64,000 bases of DNA from Zelonia costaricensis (Eukaryota > Euglenozoa > Kinetoplastea > Trypanosomatida > Trypanosomatidae). Shown here one piece after another: positions 16,544-26,218 of this stretch. The position numbers were made by a program, and so were the translations under genes. How positions within the stretch are numbered: the first letter of the stretch is position 1; every line of letters begins with the position of its first letter. The stretch is taken from assembly GCA_030849075.1 (NCBI GenBank), contig JASAOO010003555.1, positions 1 through 64,000 on the forward strand. The letters run 5' to 3'. The notes beneath the pieces were generated by a model that worked only from the letters and a program-made list of their open reading frames with translations, made no database searches and had not been told where the DNA came from.

Positions 16544-17989
16544 ATGAGGCGTGTTGCGGCTCGTCTGCAGCGACTCTCTTTCGAGACGCTGCTGTGCGGC
16601 TCGCAGGCCGAGCTGCCGCCCCCCAACGCACTTGTCGAGGCATGTGAACGCGCGCAGCAGGAGTTTGCTGCGCAGTGCAGCGCGAGCGCGCCCCCGCCCA
16701 CCAAGCTGGCCACCGCGATGGTGGTGTCCAGCCTCATCGACCACAACCCCAGCGACGCCGCTGCGTTGCTGGCGGGACACCCGTGCCAGGCGGAAGTGCT
16801 GACCGGCGTGCGCCGGTACGCCGTGCAGCACCCGGGCACCTTCACTGTAGCGTCGCTGCAAGGCATGACGGAAGAGATGCGCTCGTTCAGCAAAAACGGC
16901 TCTTCCGCCTTCCTTCGGGCAGCCGTCGAGGAGTTCGTTCGTACTCCAGCGGCCGATAGCGTAGGGTCCGATGCGGCCGCTGCACGGGAGGCGCAACGGC
17001 AGGATCTGCGCTCGCAGATTGTGCGGCACACCCGCTTCCATCCGACGTGCGCGTCGACCCTGCTGCGGTCGCTCTGCCTCGTCAGCTGCGGCGACGCCGA
17101 GGAGGTGGTGGGTGTGCTGGACGTTATGCAGATCGCCGTGCGCCAGCGATCGATGAACCCTGGTGACTTTGGGGAGGTTTTGTGGGTTGTATGGCAGTCC
17201 GGCGTGCCGCGACGAGTGGCGGCGCTGTGGACGTGGGTGCAGCACACCTCTGCGTGCTGGGACGTCAAGGCGGCTTCCGTGGCAATTATGGCGTTCGCGA
17301 AGCTAAAACAAATGGACGAGGCGGTGATGTGCATGCAGAAGCTGGCGGAGGCCGAATGCGACCCGACGATTGACGCGCAGGTGGCTTTCATCGAATACCT
17401 GGGGCAGCGGAAGCCGCCGCTTCTAACGTACGCCGTGCAGCTTGTGCGTCACTGGTACCCCGTCCCCGAGCTGCTGTGGCGTGGCGACGCGCAGCGGGTG
17501 GCACTGGAGCTCGCGCTAATGCAGTGCGAATGTGGTCAACCGCTCCTTGCCGCCGAACTGATGGAGGAGTTGGCAGAGGCGAGCTCGAGTGACCCGGAGG
17601 CGCGGGAGTCGTTTGTGAAGCGGCCGGACGCGGACGTGCTCGGAGAGCTGTGCGTTGCCGCGGCGCCGGGCAGCCGCGCGCTACAGGCGCTGTTCCTCAC
17701 CACTCCGCTTGCCCTGGCCGATTTGGCAGAGCGGCCGCTGCTTCTCGGTCTGGTGCTCGCCGTTGGCCTCAAGGGCGGCACTCTCGGTACTGTGTATGAC
17801 GTGCTTAACAAGACACAGCTGACGGCGTCGAACTTTGAGGCGGCCCTGAAGCGGTTTGCGGAGGGGTCGGTTGCGAAGGCTGCCAAACCCGCAGAGGTGC
17901 TGGAGTGCATGCGGGAGGTCGGGCAGCGTACCGGACACTCCGTCCCGAAGGAGTTGGAGTCGTGGCTGGAGCTCGCCACGGAGCTGTAG
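16544..17989 (+). CDS. PPR-like helical-repeat protein, probably mitochondrial, 481 aa
   Basis: The N-terminus (MRRVAARLQRLSFETLL) is basic and amphipathic without acidic residues for 12 positions, a good mitochondrial presequence. The rest is built from helix-turn-helix pairs of about 35 residues. The clearest lie around residues 190-300, where a helical pair runs through a Met-Gln-Lys-Leu segment into a CDPTIDAQVAF turn of PPR type. Trypanosomatid mitochondria use many diverged PPR proteins on ribosomes and in RNA processing, and this protein could be one of them. The repeats are too diverged to predict RNA contacts by eye. A TPR or HEAT-like array is the main alternative. Confidence 0.7.
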   Translation: MRRVAARLQRLSFETLLCGSQAELPPPNALVEACERAQQEFAAQCSASAPPPTKLATAMVVSSLIDHNPSDAAALLAGHPCQAEVLTGVRRYAVQHPGTFTVASLQGMTEEMRSFSKNGSSAFLRAAVEEFVRTPAADSVGSDAAAAREAQRQDLRSQIVRHTRFHPTCASTLLRSLCLVSCGDAEEVVGVLDVMQIAVRQRSMNPGDFGEVLWVVWQSGVPRRVAALWTWVQHTSACWDVKAASVAIMAFAKLKQMDEAVMCMQKLAEAECDPTIDAQVAFIEYLGQRKPPLLTYAVQLVRHWYPVPELLWRGDAQRVALELALMQCECGQPLLAAELMEELAEASSSDPEARESFVKRPDADVLGELCVAAAPGSRALQALFLTTPLALADLAERPLLLGLVLAVGLKGGTLGTVYDVLNKTQLTASNFEAALKRFAEGSVAKAAKPAEVLECMREVGQRTGHSVPKELESWLELATEL

Positions 17990-19070
17990 CGGTGCGGTTC
18001 CGCCGAGGCTGAGGGCTGCATTGTGTCTGGCCGAGGCTTGTGCTGCCGCCTCGTGGCGTTCGCAAATCTCTCTGGCACGATGCCTCGTCTGAACACGTCG
18101 AGACGCGGAGGGGCGAAGACAGCCGCTTTCGCCTTGCAGATGACGGTGCCTTGTAGCCACCGGACAACGGAATCGCCGGCGACTTCGTCCTGCATTGCGC
18201 CTGACCGCTTTTCTTCTCAATTCCTGCACCACACAGCGCCTGCGTTTCGAGAGGTGAAGAGAGTGGGAGGGTGAAAGGAGAGAGGGGAGGGGGAGGGCGA
18301 GCGGAGGCGTCGACTGGATAGCTTGATGGCCGTGAAGTCACTGCGCCGGCAGCACGAGTCTTCACGAGCTTTTGTGTTGATTTGTCACACGTTTCGGCAA
18401 CGCGGACTGGGCGGGGGGGGGAGGGCGGGGCACCGTCGATTGCGCACACCGCGGAGTGCTGGCGGCTCGCCGATTGTCTCACGTGGCCCTCGGTTCGCAG
18501 TTACGTCTTTAGCAGAAACACGCCACAAAAAAAAAAAAAAAGCGACCCTCTGTTGCACACACGGAGCCTAGCGCGCTTGTCGCCTCGCGCAGGCTGCGTC
18601 GTGGTGCTCTGCGTACTGCCGTGCTACGGTCATGCACGGTTTTTATCTTTCTAGGAAGTGTACGCCCTTTCGCGCGGTGGTATTGGGGCTCTTGGTGAAC
18701 ACCTCTCCTCACTGCTGCGGATCGAAGCGGTGGAGGGAGGAGGTGAGTTGCGGTGCGCTGCCTACCCGTGCCGCATCGCTTTTTCGCAGCCCGCCTTGTT
18801 CACCGCTCTCGCACCAAGTTCTCTGGCATCCCTCTTTTAGTTTTCCATTGCCCCTTCTTGTGTTGTCGAACGCCGCGGTTCGTGGCGCAAACCTACACTG
18901 CCCTGACTTTGCCGCGCTTCCAGAAACGACTGTTTTCATCTACTCTCGCATTGGGCGACTCAAACGCAACCGCCACACACGACGCCTTTCCGTGCACAGG
19001 AGGTGGGTGAGAAGCGCCTACTCCTTTTCTCACTCCTCACAGCCTGCCGTCTGCTCCAAACCGCTGCGCA
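17990..19070 (+). other. Intergenic region, about 1.1 kb
   Basis: The gap holds purine-rich (18250-18310) and G-run (18412-18430) segments, an A-run (18526-18541), and a clear acceptor at 19018-19042. A 383-codon frame from 18632 runs into the next gene out of frame and is a shadow. Confidence 0.55.
19018..19042 (+). promoter_or_regulatory. Polypyrimidine tract and SL trans-splice acceptor AG
   Basis: A tight C/T tract ends in AG at 19041-19042, 28 nt before the DNA ligase ATG at 19071. Confidence 0.65.
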
Positions 19071-22000
19071 ATGGTCGCGGGCAACATGAAGAACTTCGGC
19101 CTGCTGTGCCGCCAGGTCACGGAAGAGCCTGCGCTGACGACGAAGCGCGAGATTATCGCCGGCTTCCTGGCTCGCTACACCGGCGATGTCGGACTCCTGC
19201 TCAAGCTGCTCCTACCGAAGTATGCCCAGCGTGTCTATTACACGCAGGAGAAGCAGCTGATGCGCGTCCTCGCCGTTGTGCTCTGCGTTGCCGAAGAGAC
19301 GTTGCGCGACCATCTCAACCGCTCGGGCTGCATCGCCGAGACGGCGGTGGCGCACTTTTGTCCCACTGTCGCCGTCGACGCGGACGGATGGTGCAACATG
19401 GCGATGGAGGGCTTCGACAGCCTTCTGGACGACATGGCCGCCGAGTCGACGGAGATTGGCCGCATCGCCGTCGTGAAGCGCCTCTTCGCCGTCGGGTGCA
19501 AAAACGTGGTTTACTACTTCTTTCGGGAGCTGAAGCAGGACCTGCGGCTGGGAGCGGGTCTGCGCGTGGTGCTCGGCGGGCTGCACCCTGCCGCCTACGA
19601 GGTGTTTCAGAACTGCGCCAATGTGCAGGAAGTGGTGCGGCGCATCCAGGCCGGCCCAGGCGCAGGTGCGACGGCGAGCCCGGGGAGACCGGGGCCTGGC
19701 GCCGGTGGCGGCGCAGTCGGGGTCGCGGACGAGGCGGAGCAGGAGGACGACAGCAACGTGTCCGCGCCGAGCGGCGGCATTGACACAAACATCGCCATCG
19801 GTATTCCGCTGGCGCCGATGCTGGCCGCCCCAGCGCGTTCTGTGGAGCAGGTTCTCGACAAGTGCCCGAACGGCGCTTTCTCCGAGGTGAAGTACGATGG
19901 GGAGCGCATTCAGATCCACAAGCGTGGCAACTCGCTCACCTTCTTCGCCCGCTCGCTGCAGCCCATGCGGGCCGAAAAGTACGCTGGGCTCGAGCCGTAC
20001 ATCCTGCAAGCCATTCGCGCCGACGAGTGCGTGCTCGACGGCGAGATTCTCATGGTGGACATTGCCACGTCGGTGCCGCTGCCGTTCGGCACTCTTGGGA
20101 AGCACAAGCGCACCCAGTTCAGCACCGCCTGCCCGTGCGTGTTTCTCTTCGACATCCTGTACCGCGACGGAAAGTCGCTGCTGCGCTCACCCTTGGTGGA
20201 GCGACGCGAGGCGATGCGTAGCAGCGTGCAGTTCATCCGCAATCGCGTCATGTTCTCGGAGCTCTGCCTCGTCGAGGGCCGGCTCGAGCAGCGTCGCGCC
20301 ATCCTGCAGCAGCATCTGCGCCGCGCCATCGCGGAGGGTCTCGAAGGCCTCGTAATCAAAGACGTGAAGGGCGTCTACGAGCCGCGCGCGCGGCACTGGC
20401 TCAAGATCAAGAAGGACTACCTCGAGGGCCTTGCGGACTCGGCTGACCTTCTCGTGCTCGGCGCGTGGTACGGAAGCGGGAACAAGGGCGGGCAGCTCTC
20501 CACGTTTTTGATGGGGTGCATCGACCCCACCGTGCCCGCCGGCGCCCCCGGGCAGTACAAGACGGTGTGCAAGGTGGGCAATGGCCTGCGCGATGCGGAG
20601 GTGTCGGCAATCACGAACGCGTACCGAACCCGCATGGTGGCCGTGTCGCGACGGCAGGGCGGTGCGCCGGCGTGGCTCGACTGCCACTCCGCCCACCTGC
20701 CGGACGTCGTGCTGTGCGATCCGGGTACGGCAGACGTGATGGAGATTGTGGGGGCCGAGCTGTCGGCCACGAAGATGCACACGTCCGGCATCTCCATCCG
20801 CTTCCCCCGCATTCTCCGTATGCGGCTCGACAAGACCACCGCGACGTCCACCACTCTACATGAGCTGCAACACATCTTCCGCACCTCCCGCGACACGCTT
20901 GCCTCGGCCGGCGTGTCTGCGCACCTGCAGCTCGTTGACAGCTACGCGGTTCTGCCGCAGGACGACGAGGATTCGATCGCCGCCGCGCCGGAGCGGTCGC
21001 CAGCGCCAAGGGAGGCGAGTTCGGCGGGGGCGGATGCGAGGAGCGCGTCACCTGAGGCGAGCCTCACGGCGCCGCCGACGGGTGGGGTGTCACACGTTGC
21101 GAAGGGCGACGCCACAGCGCCAGCAGTGCCTGCCAGCGAGCCATTTGTGATCTTCCACACGGTCGCCGTGCAGGGTCGCTGGTCGCCGCGGAGCATCATG
21201 GGCCGCATCTCGCACGTCTTCGGTCCGACCGCGGCGAGGGCGTACGAGCAGGCTGCGCCAGCGTGTGTGCTGGGCCAGGTGCTCTTCTCGGAAGTCGGCC
21301 CGAGCGATCGCCCGGGGCGCGTGTTTGTCGCGTCAGCGGTCGCCCACCACGCCGCACCGCGGGGGCAGGTCCCGCTTGTCGACCAGCACGCGCTCGAGTC
21401 GACACTGGCAGATGCGATCGCGTACGCACAGCGCAACGGTGCCTCGCTGCACGTGGTGCCGCCGGCTGCCGACACCCAGCCGCAGATTGCGCCGATGCTG
21501 CAGCGCCTCGCGACGCTCAGCGCGTTGCGTGGCGTGGCTGTCACCATCTACGGCGTCGCCCCACCCTCGTCGACGGCACAACCGCCTGCGACCGCACTGC
21601 CGTGCCCGCCGGCGGCTGTCACGGTGCTGGCTGGCACGTCCCCCACGACTGTGGAGTCCGCGCGTCGGACTACGGCGATCAATGAGGACACTAGTCCGTC
21701 ACCTGAGGCGTTTGTGCGCGGACGCGACGCGCGACCGACTCTGCTGCGTGGGGTGGTCGCGCAAATTGTGTGCACGGCTGCTGACATCGCGCTGGCGAGT
21801 GATGTGCGGGCGGAGCTCGCGTTCATGCAAGGGACGTGTGCGCGTTCTGCGATGCTGTACGAACGCACCGTGCGCTGCACGCACGTTGTCTGCGTCGGCG
21901 ACGTCTCGCCACCGCAGCTGGAGGACCCGCAGCGTCAGCTGACATGTGTTGTTGGTGCGGCGTGGGTGCGGGACTGCTTCCGTGACGGTGTCCGCTACGC

Positions 22001-22757
22001 GGAAGCCGTGTATCGACTGGACAGCTCGCGGCCTACGGCGCGCCTGCTGGCGGGGCAGCGCCTACTGCTCAGCGACTGCCTTCGCGACGGCGGTGCCGCC
22101 CGGTGGCTTCGCCTCGCAGAGCTTCTCGGTGCTGAGGTGCACGCCACGTGGCAGGCGACGGGCCGCCGCCTCACAACCCTTGCGCTGACGGACGCGTGGG
22201 ACCGCAGCTGCGCGGCGGTGTACGAGCGTGGCGGGTGGGTGGTGCACTGCCAGTGGCTCGAAGACTGCGCTGTGGCAGCAGCGGTGCTGCCGCTGGACGC
22301 GTACGTTTTCTCACCAGCCGCCGACGCGCGGCCCCCGCCGTTCGCGGGGCGTCCTCTGGACGGGCTGTCGCTGTGTTTCTGGCCGCTGCGTGGCGACAAC
22401 CACGACGAAGATGCGTTTGCTGCGATGTGCCGCGACGAACTCGGCGCCGAGCTGACTGTCACCGCTGCTGCCGCGCGGTACGTCGTGTTGTTGCCGGACA
22501 CACCGGAAACGCGGCGATCAGCGACGTCGGCGGGCGTTGGTAGCGGCCGGCTTGTGAACGTCGACTGGCTGCGCCGCTGTGCCGTGGCGGGCACCTGTAT
22601 CGCCGCGCCTGAATTGTGCACCGAAAAGGCCACCACCGCTCTTCAGGCAGAAGACGCTCGAGCGTCGGCCGCGGGCGTCCGGGTAGGGTCTGAACCGAGG
22701 TCCGAAGGGACGTCGAGCACGGATACGTACGTGGGTGCCGATGATGAGTTGCCGTGA
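19071..22757 (+). CDS. ATP-dependent DNA ligase III-type core with macrodomain and three BRCT repeats
   Basis: The 1228-aa protein is a DNA nick-sealing enzyme. Residues 1-190 match the helical DNA-binding domain of eukaryotic ligases. A Gly/Pro/Ala linker (about 195-240) leads to the nucleotidyltransferase domain with catalytic Lys274 in KYDGERIQIHK (motif I), a LDGEIL motif near 325, an EGLVIKDVKG motif IV near 426 and WLKIKKDYL motif V near 443. The OB-fold domain follows to about 600 (YGSGNKGG, ISIRFPR). The wording of these motifs is closest to vertebrate ligase III, not ligase I or IV, but the N-terminal PARP-type zinc finger is missing. After a disordered linker (635-690), residues 691-830 resemble the ALC1/CHD1L macrodomain. 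Three BRCT-like repeats follow (about 888-982, 989-1080 and 1088-1180), with WVRDCF, WLEDCA and WLRRCA signatures. Start: first ATG after AG 19041-19042. Confidence 0.9.
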   Translation: MVAGNMKNFGLLCRQVTEEPALTTKREIIAGFLARYTGDVGLLLKLLLPKYAQRVYYTQEKQLMRVLAVVLCVAEETLRDHLNRSGCIAETAVAHFCPTVAVDADGWCNMAMEGFDSLLDDMAAESTEIGRIAVVKRLFAVGCKNVVYYFFRELKQDLRLGAGLRVVLGGLHPAAYEVFQNCANVQEVVRRIQAGPGAGATASPGRPGPGAGGGAVGVADEAEQEDDSNVSAPSGGIDTNIAIGIPLAPMLAAPARSVEQVLDKCPNGAFSEVKYDGERIQIHKRGNSLTFFARSLQPMRAEKYAGLEPYILQAIRADECVLDGEILMVDIATSVPLPFGTLGKHKRTQFSTACPCVFLFDILYRDGKSLLRSPLVERREAMRSSVQFIRNRVMFSELCLVEGRLEQRRAILQQHLRRAIAEGLEGLVIKDVKGVYEPRARHWLKIKKDYLEGLADSADLLVLGAWYGSGNKGGQLSTFLMGCIDPTVPAGAPGQYKTVCKVGNGLRDAEVSAITNAYRTRMVAVSRRQGGAPAWLDCHSAHLPDVVLCDPGTADVMEIVGAELSATKMHTSGISIRFPRILRMRLDKTTATSTTLHELQHIFRTSRDTLASAGVSAHLQLVDSYAVLPQDDEDSIAAAPERSPAPREASSAGADARSASPEASLTAPPTGGVSHVAKGDATAPAVPASEPFVIFHTVAVQGRWSPRSIMGRISHVFGPTAARAYEQAAPACVLGQVLFSEVGPSDRPGRVFVASAVAHHAAPRGQVPLVDQHALESTLADAIAYAQRNGASLHVVPPAADTQPQIAPMLQRLATLSALRGVAVTIYGVAPPSSTAQPPATALPCPPAAVTVLAGTSPTTVESARRTTAINEDTSPSPEAFVRGRDARPTLLRGVVAQIVCTAADIALASDVRAELAFMQGTCARSAMLYERTVRCTHVVCVGDVSPPQLEDPQRQLTCVVGAAWVRDCFRDGVRYAEAVYRLDSSRPTARLLAGQRLLLSDCLRDGGAARWLRLAELLGAEVHATWQATGRRLTTLALTDAWDRSCAAVYERGGWVVHCQWLEDCAVAAAVLPLDAYVFSPAADARPPPFAGRPLDGLSLCFWPLRGDNHDEDAFAAMCRDELGAELTVTAAAARYVVLLPDTPETRRSATSAGVGSGRLVNVDWLRRCAVAGTCIAAPELCTEKATTALQAEDARASAAGVRVGSEPRSEGTSSTDTYVGADDELP

Positions 22758-23756
22758 GGTGTTTTAGTCAGCTGTGGCGCTTGAGTCGTTGCTTTCTTCT
22801 CCTTCCTTTCACTTTCTTCGTTGCCAGGCTTTGTTTCTCTCTTTCTGTTGCACCTCCATTTTCGCTGACCATTTTTCTTCCACCGCCTCAATCGTGGCTT
22901 GGCGTCCGTTCTGTCCATTTTCTCAGTCATTTCAGTGTCTCAAGGGCGCATGTGAGTGGCTGGGTGTGCTGTCTCGAGGACGCGGAGCAGACTCTGAAAT
23001 GCCGCTGTTCCTCACAGTAGTGCGACAGCGTTTGGCCCCGTCCCCCCCCCCCCCGCTCGCTTCTCAGGCGCACTTGCGGGTTGTCATACACGGCGGGGGT
23101 GCAGCTCTGCTGAGTGGCGAGCCTGCCCGGGAAGGTGTGCGACGATCCGCCGTTGGGCACTACTCTGTCCCTCCCAGCTCCGTACGCCTGCCTCTTCTAC
23201 GCCACTCTCCTCGCTCCTTCTGTCCGGCTCGCTGCTTTGCGGCACCGCGACGTCTTGCGGCGGAGGGCACGCGCATCCTTTGCTCCGCACGTGGGCGCTC
23301 GCAGGGCACAAAACAAAGAAAACGAGCTCAGGCGACTTCTCTTCAGCGTGTGAGCCTAGCAGCCTTGATGTGTCCTTCACTCCCACCGCGTTCTTGCCGC
23401 ACTTGCGGCTGACAGGCGCCGCCCCTCTCCTTGCTGGGGCGCATTGGACTCGCACGTAGGCGCATGCATTGCGGGACTGCAGCGCTGCCGGTCACGCACC
23501 TCAAAACTCGCCGGAAATCCGCTCTTTCACTGCAACTCTCGCGCTTCACCTTTCTCGACTTCAGAACGCGTGCGGGTGGGATTTTCAGCTCTCGCGCATC
23601 AACTCTTCCTCTCGCACACTGCACGCTCAGTCGCGTGCGCGCCACAACACAGTTGCTTTAAGCCGGTCTGCCTTCTTCTTCGAACAGCGCGCTCGCTTGC
23701 CAGGTCCGCGAAATCACTCGAACGTCGTCATCCACGCTCGGTTTAGTGCGGCCTCG
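22758..23756 (+). other. Intergenic region, about 1 kb
   Basis: Repeated T/C-rich stretches occur (22790-22890, 23041-23055 C-run, 23500-23600), with a final acceptor candidate AG at 23686-23687 upstream of the next ATG. No gene is supported. Confidence 0.55.
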
Positions 23757-24635
23757 ATGAGTCGGGATCACGCAAAGGGGGCGGTGGCTAACGCGCCGCC
23801 GCTCGAGATGCTGCACAAGCTGCAGCTCTTCCGCTCCACACTAGTCAACTTCCTCGAGTGGCGCAACTTTAGTGACGTCGTGCACGGGTGCTACGTGCGA
23901 GTGCTGCTGGAGATGCGCAGCACGGAGGAGATCCGGCGCGAGAGCCCGGACAACTACTACATCGCCCTGGTGAAGGGCGCGCAGCGCGGCCCGGTGTACT
24001 CGGGCTTCTCGGCTGACGCCGTCACCACGGAGTGGCACATCGTGATTGAGCTCCCGCCGTGCTTCCGCTCCACACAGAACGGCAACGTGGTGCAGCTCAA
24101 CTCGATCTCCAACTCCCCGTTTCGGCAAGCAGAGTACCAGAACTGGGTTGACATGACGAACGAGACACGGGAGCTGTCTTTTCCAAGCCTGCCGCAGCTG
24201 CAGTTTCGCCTCGGAATGCTGGAGGAGCACAAGCAGCAGGCCCTTGCCCCAGAGCCGCGGCGTCGCCGCAACGGTGAGGACATGCAGACGGCCGCCCTGC
24301 GCGAGCGGGCGATCGAGGAGAAGCGCAGACGCATCACGGACGAGATAATGGCAACACACGTGAAGCTCCGCCGCATCGACCAGCTCAAGACGCTCTCGCT
24401 GGAGGACCTGCAGGAGGTGGAGCGCGAGATTCTCGACCTCATCACAGGCGTCCGGGTCTCGATCAACGAGCGGTCCAAGTGCATGCTGTGCCACAATCGC
24501 ATCTGCACCGAGATCTGCTACCCGTGCAAGCACCAGGTCTTGTGCAAGGACTGCGCCAAGACAATTCGCGGCCGCTGCCCGGCGCCACTGTGCAAGACGA
24601 CTGTCCAGTACACGTTCGAGGCCTTTACGTCGTAG
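23757..24635 (+). CDS. Plus-3 domain protein with C-terminal RING finger, 292 aa
   Basis: Residues about 16-150 match the Plus-3 domain of the PAF-complex subunit Rtf1: an N-terminal R..L..FLEW helix, the VVHGCYVRVLLE strand, and later strands ending in FRQAEYQNWVDM. In Rtf1 this domain binds the phosphorylated Spt5 repeat and nucleic acid. A charged helix (about 165-235) leads to a C-terminal RING finger with ligands Cys242, Cys245, Cys257, His259, Cys263, Cys266, Cys274 and Cys279. The spacing resembles the IAP/MUL1 type except for four residues between the last two Cys. The pairing suggests an E3 ubiquitin ligase tethered to transcribing RNA polymerase II, which is inference. The start at 23757 follows AG 23686-23687; an open frame back to 23469 crosses pyrimidine tracts and is rejected. 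Confidence 0.8.
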   Translation: MSRDHAKGAVANAPPLEMLHKLQLFRSTLVNFLEWRNFSDVVHGCYVRVLLEMRSTEEIRRESPDNYYIALVKGAQRGPVYSGFSADAVTTEWHIVIELPPCFRSTQNGNVVQLNSISNSPFRQAEYQNWVDMTNETRELSFPSLPQLQFRLGMLEEHKQQALAPEPRRRRNGEDMQTAALRERAIEEKRRRITDEIMATHVKLRRIDQLKTLSLEDLQEVEREILDLITGVRVSINERSKCMLCHNRICTEICYPCKHQVLCKDCAKTIRGRCPAPLCKTTVQYTFEAFTS

Positions 24636-25451
24636 TCAGCACCCAACAGTTTTCACCGTGCGCTGGAGTTTTCCGGCGAGGCACGTGTCCCCTGCTACTC
24701 TCCGCCTCCCCGACTCCTCCGGCGTGACGTTGTAGGCTACCTGAGTTTTGTTTTATGTGTTCGCTTTCCATCGTTTCTCACTTCAGAATCCTCGCGATCC
24801 CGCTCCCACCACAGACACACACACATACGCACACACTCGTGAAGTGCCGCGCACCGTTGATGGCGCATGTATGTCACAGAAGTGTTCATCCCGCGCCCCC
24901 GCGGGAGCGTGTCTACCGGGGTGGTCCACGCCGCGCCTTGTTTGTCCTGAGCCCCGTCGCCGCGATGACGCCTGGCACGCGCCCCGCGTCCGCGTCCACA
25001 CACGCCGTTCATCTTTCTTTCGTGTCTGCTTTGGTTCTGTGCGGCTGGTGGCGCCTCGTGGCTATGCCTTGCGTTGCATGCGCTCTGGACTTTCCCAGTC
25101 TCGAGCGTCAAGTCACACTCAGCGTGCGCATACCTGCTGGTGTCGTGTTTTTGTCTATTTTGCTCTCTGCCTGTCTCGTGTTCACTTGCTTCCGTGCTGC
25201 GCGTGCTGGAGTCGTCGCTGGCGCCTTGTCTCCCCCCGCCGTGGGAGCCGGTTCCCGTTTTCTTTGTTTGACTTCACGTGCGCTATTTTGTGATCTTGTC
25301 TTTTCAGCTCTTCAAAGCGGGCGATCGGCATACGCCCCGATGCCCCGGACGCGGGCGTGCTCCTTTGTTTTCCTTTGCACTCGGCTCTCTCTCTCTTTCT
25401 CTATTGTGTGGTGCTGTGAATGCCCTCGCGGGCAAACGTGCTCTGGGGGTG

Positions 25452-25497
25452 GTTGTGTGTGTAGTCGTGTGTGTGCGTGTGTGTGTGTGTGTGTGTA
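25452..25497. repeat. (GT)n microsatellite, imperfect
   Basis: A GT-rich run of about 45 nt with a few interruptions lies in the gap before the FYVE-like gene. Confidence 0.75.
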
Positions 25498-25834
25498 CGT
25501 CTGTGGTGTCTGATGCCGTCGCAAGAGGCAGGCGAAGCCTGGACAGTGTCACCCGGCCGCGGTGGCGGCTGTGGACTAGACAAGTGATTCCGCAGCGCTG
25601 CCGCACCCCCTTTTTTTGTCATACATTCGATGTGAAGCGAAGTCTTGGTGTTCTTGTTCGACATCTCCATCCCTGTCCATTTGCGCCTGCGTGTGTGTAA
25701 TGTGCATCGAAGCGGATCCCAACGTCATTGCTCTTCGGCCAGCGCGCTGTGGCTATCCGTGCTCCTCTCGCGTTCTCCTGCCTCGTCCACTTTCCTGCTC
25801 GTCGGCGGAGCCGTGCCGCACAAGTGGCGAACGG

Positions 25835-26218
25835 ATGACGTTCAAGCAGACAAAGTCAAGCATCCACCGCCGCGGCGATACCGGGCAGTACCGGTCCCAC
25901 GCTGCGCCCGAAACGAGAGGGAAGCGCCACAGTGGTGCTCGTGGTCCACTTGCGCAGGCCCACTGCGGAAGCGAACGCGTCGCGACAGTGCATGAACGTA
26001 GCGACGCGCCCAGCTCCCTCGGTTTCTTCGGCAGCACGCCCTGCTGCGACGCAGTACAGACGGTGAGACCGCAGGCCCCAGTCCATGAGCGTAGGGAGCC
26101 CTCCACGGAGACGTGCGCTCCCTGGCATGCTTTGACGTCTCGCCCGCGACTTCCACCTTTTCTGCTCCTGCTCCCGCTTGCTTTGTTCGCCAGCGAAGTT
26201 GGCTGTGCTGCAGTCTGA
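25835..26218 (+). CDS. Possible small gene, 127 codons (doubtful)
   Basis: An ATG at 25835 follows a T/C-rich tract (25760-25800) with AG nearby at 25807-25808. It opens a frame of 127 codons whose first third has strongly GC-biased third positions. The encoded protein is basic and Ser/Arg/His-rich at first and ends in a hydrophobic stretch (about residues 107-122). The later part loses the codon bias and the hydrophobic end coincides with a CT-rich tract, so this may be chance. I list it because it is the only frame in this 2-kb gap with both a plausible acceptor and early coding bias. No family is recognised. Confidence 0.2.
   Translation: MTFKQTKSSIHRRGDTGQYRSHAAPETRGKRHSGARGPLAQAHCGSERVATVHERSDAPSSLGFFGSTPCCDAVQTVRPQAPVHERREPSTETCAPWHALTSRPRLPPFLLLLPLALFASEVGCAAV

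Noticed and set aside
18632..19783. 383-codon open frame overlapping the DNA ligase start
   Set aside because: It is out of frame with the ligase, whose motifs are certain, and crosses the splice acceptor at 19041-19042.
24755..25513. 252-codon open frame in the gap before the FYVE-like gene
   Set aside because: The product is Cys/Val/Ser-rich from GT and CT repeats; no bias and no family.
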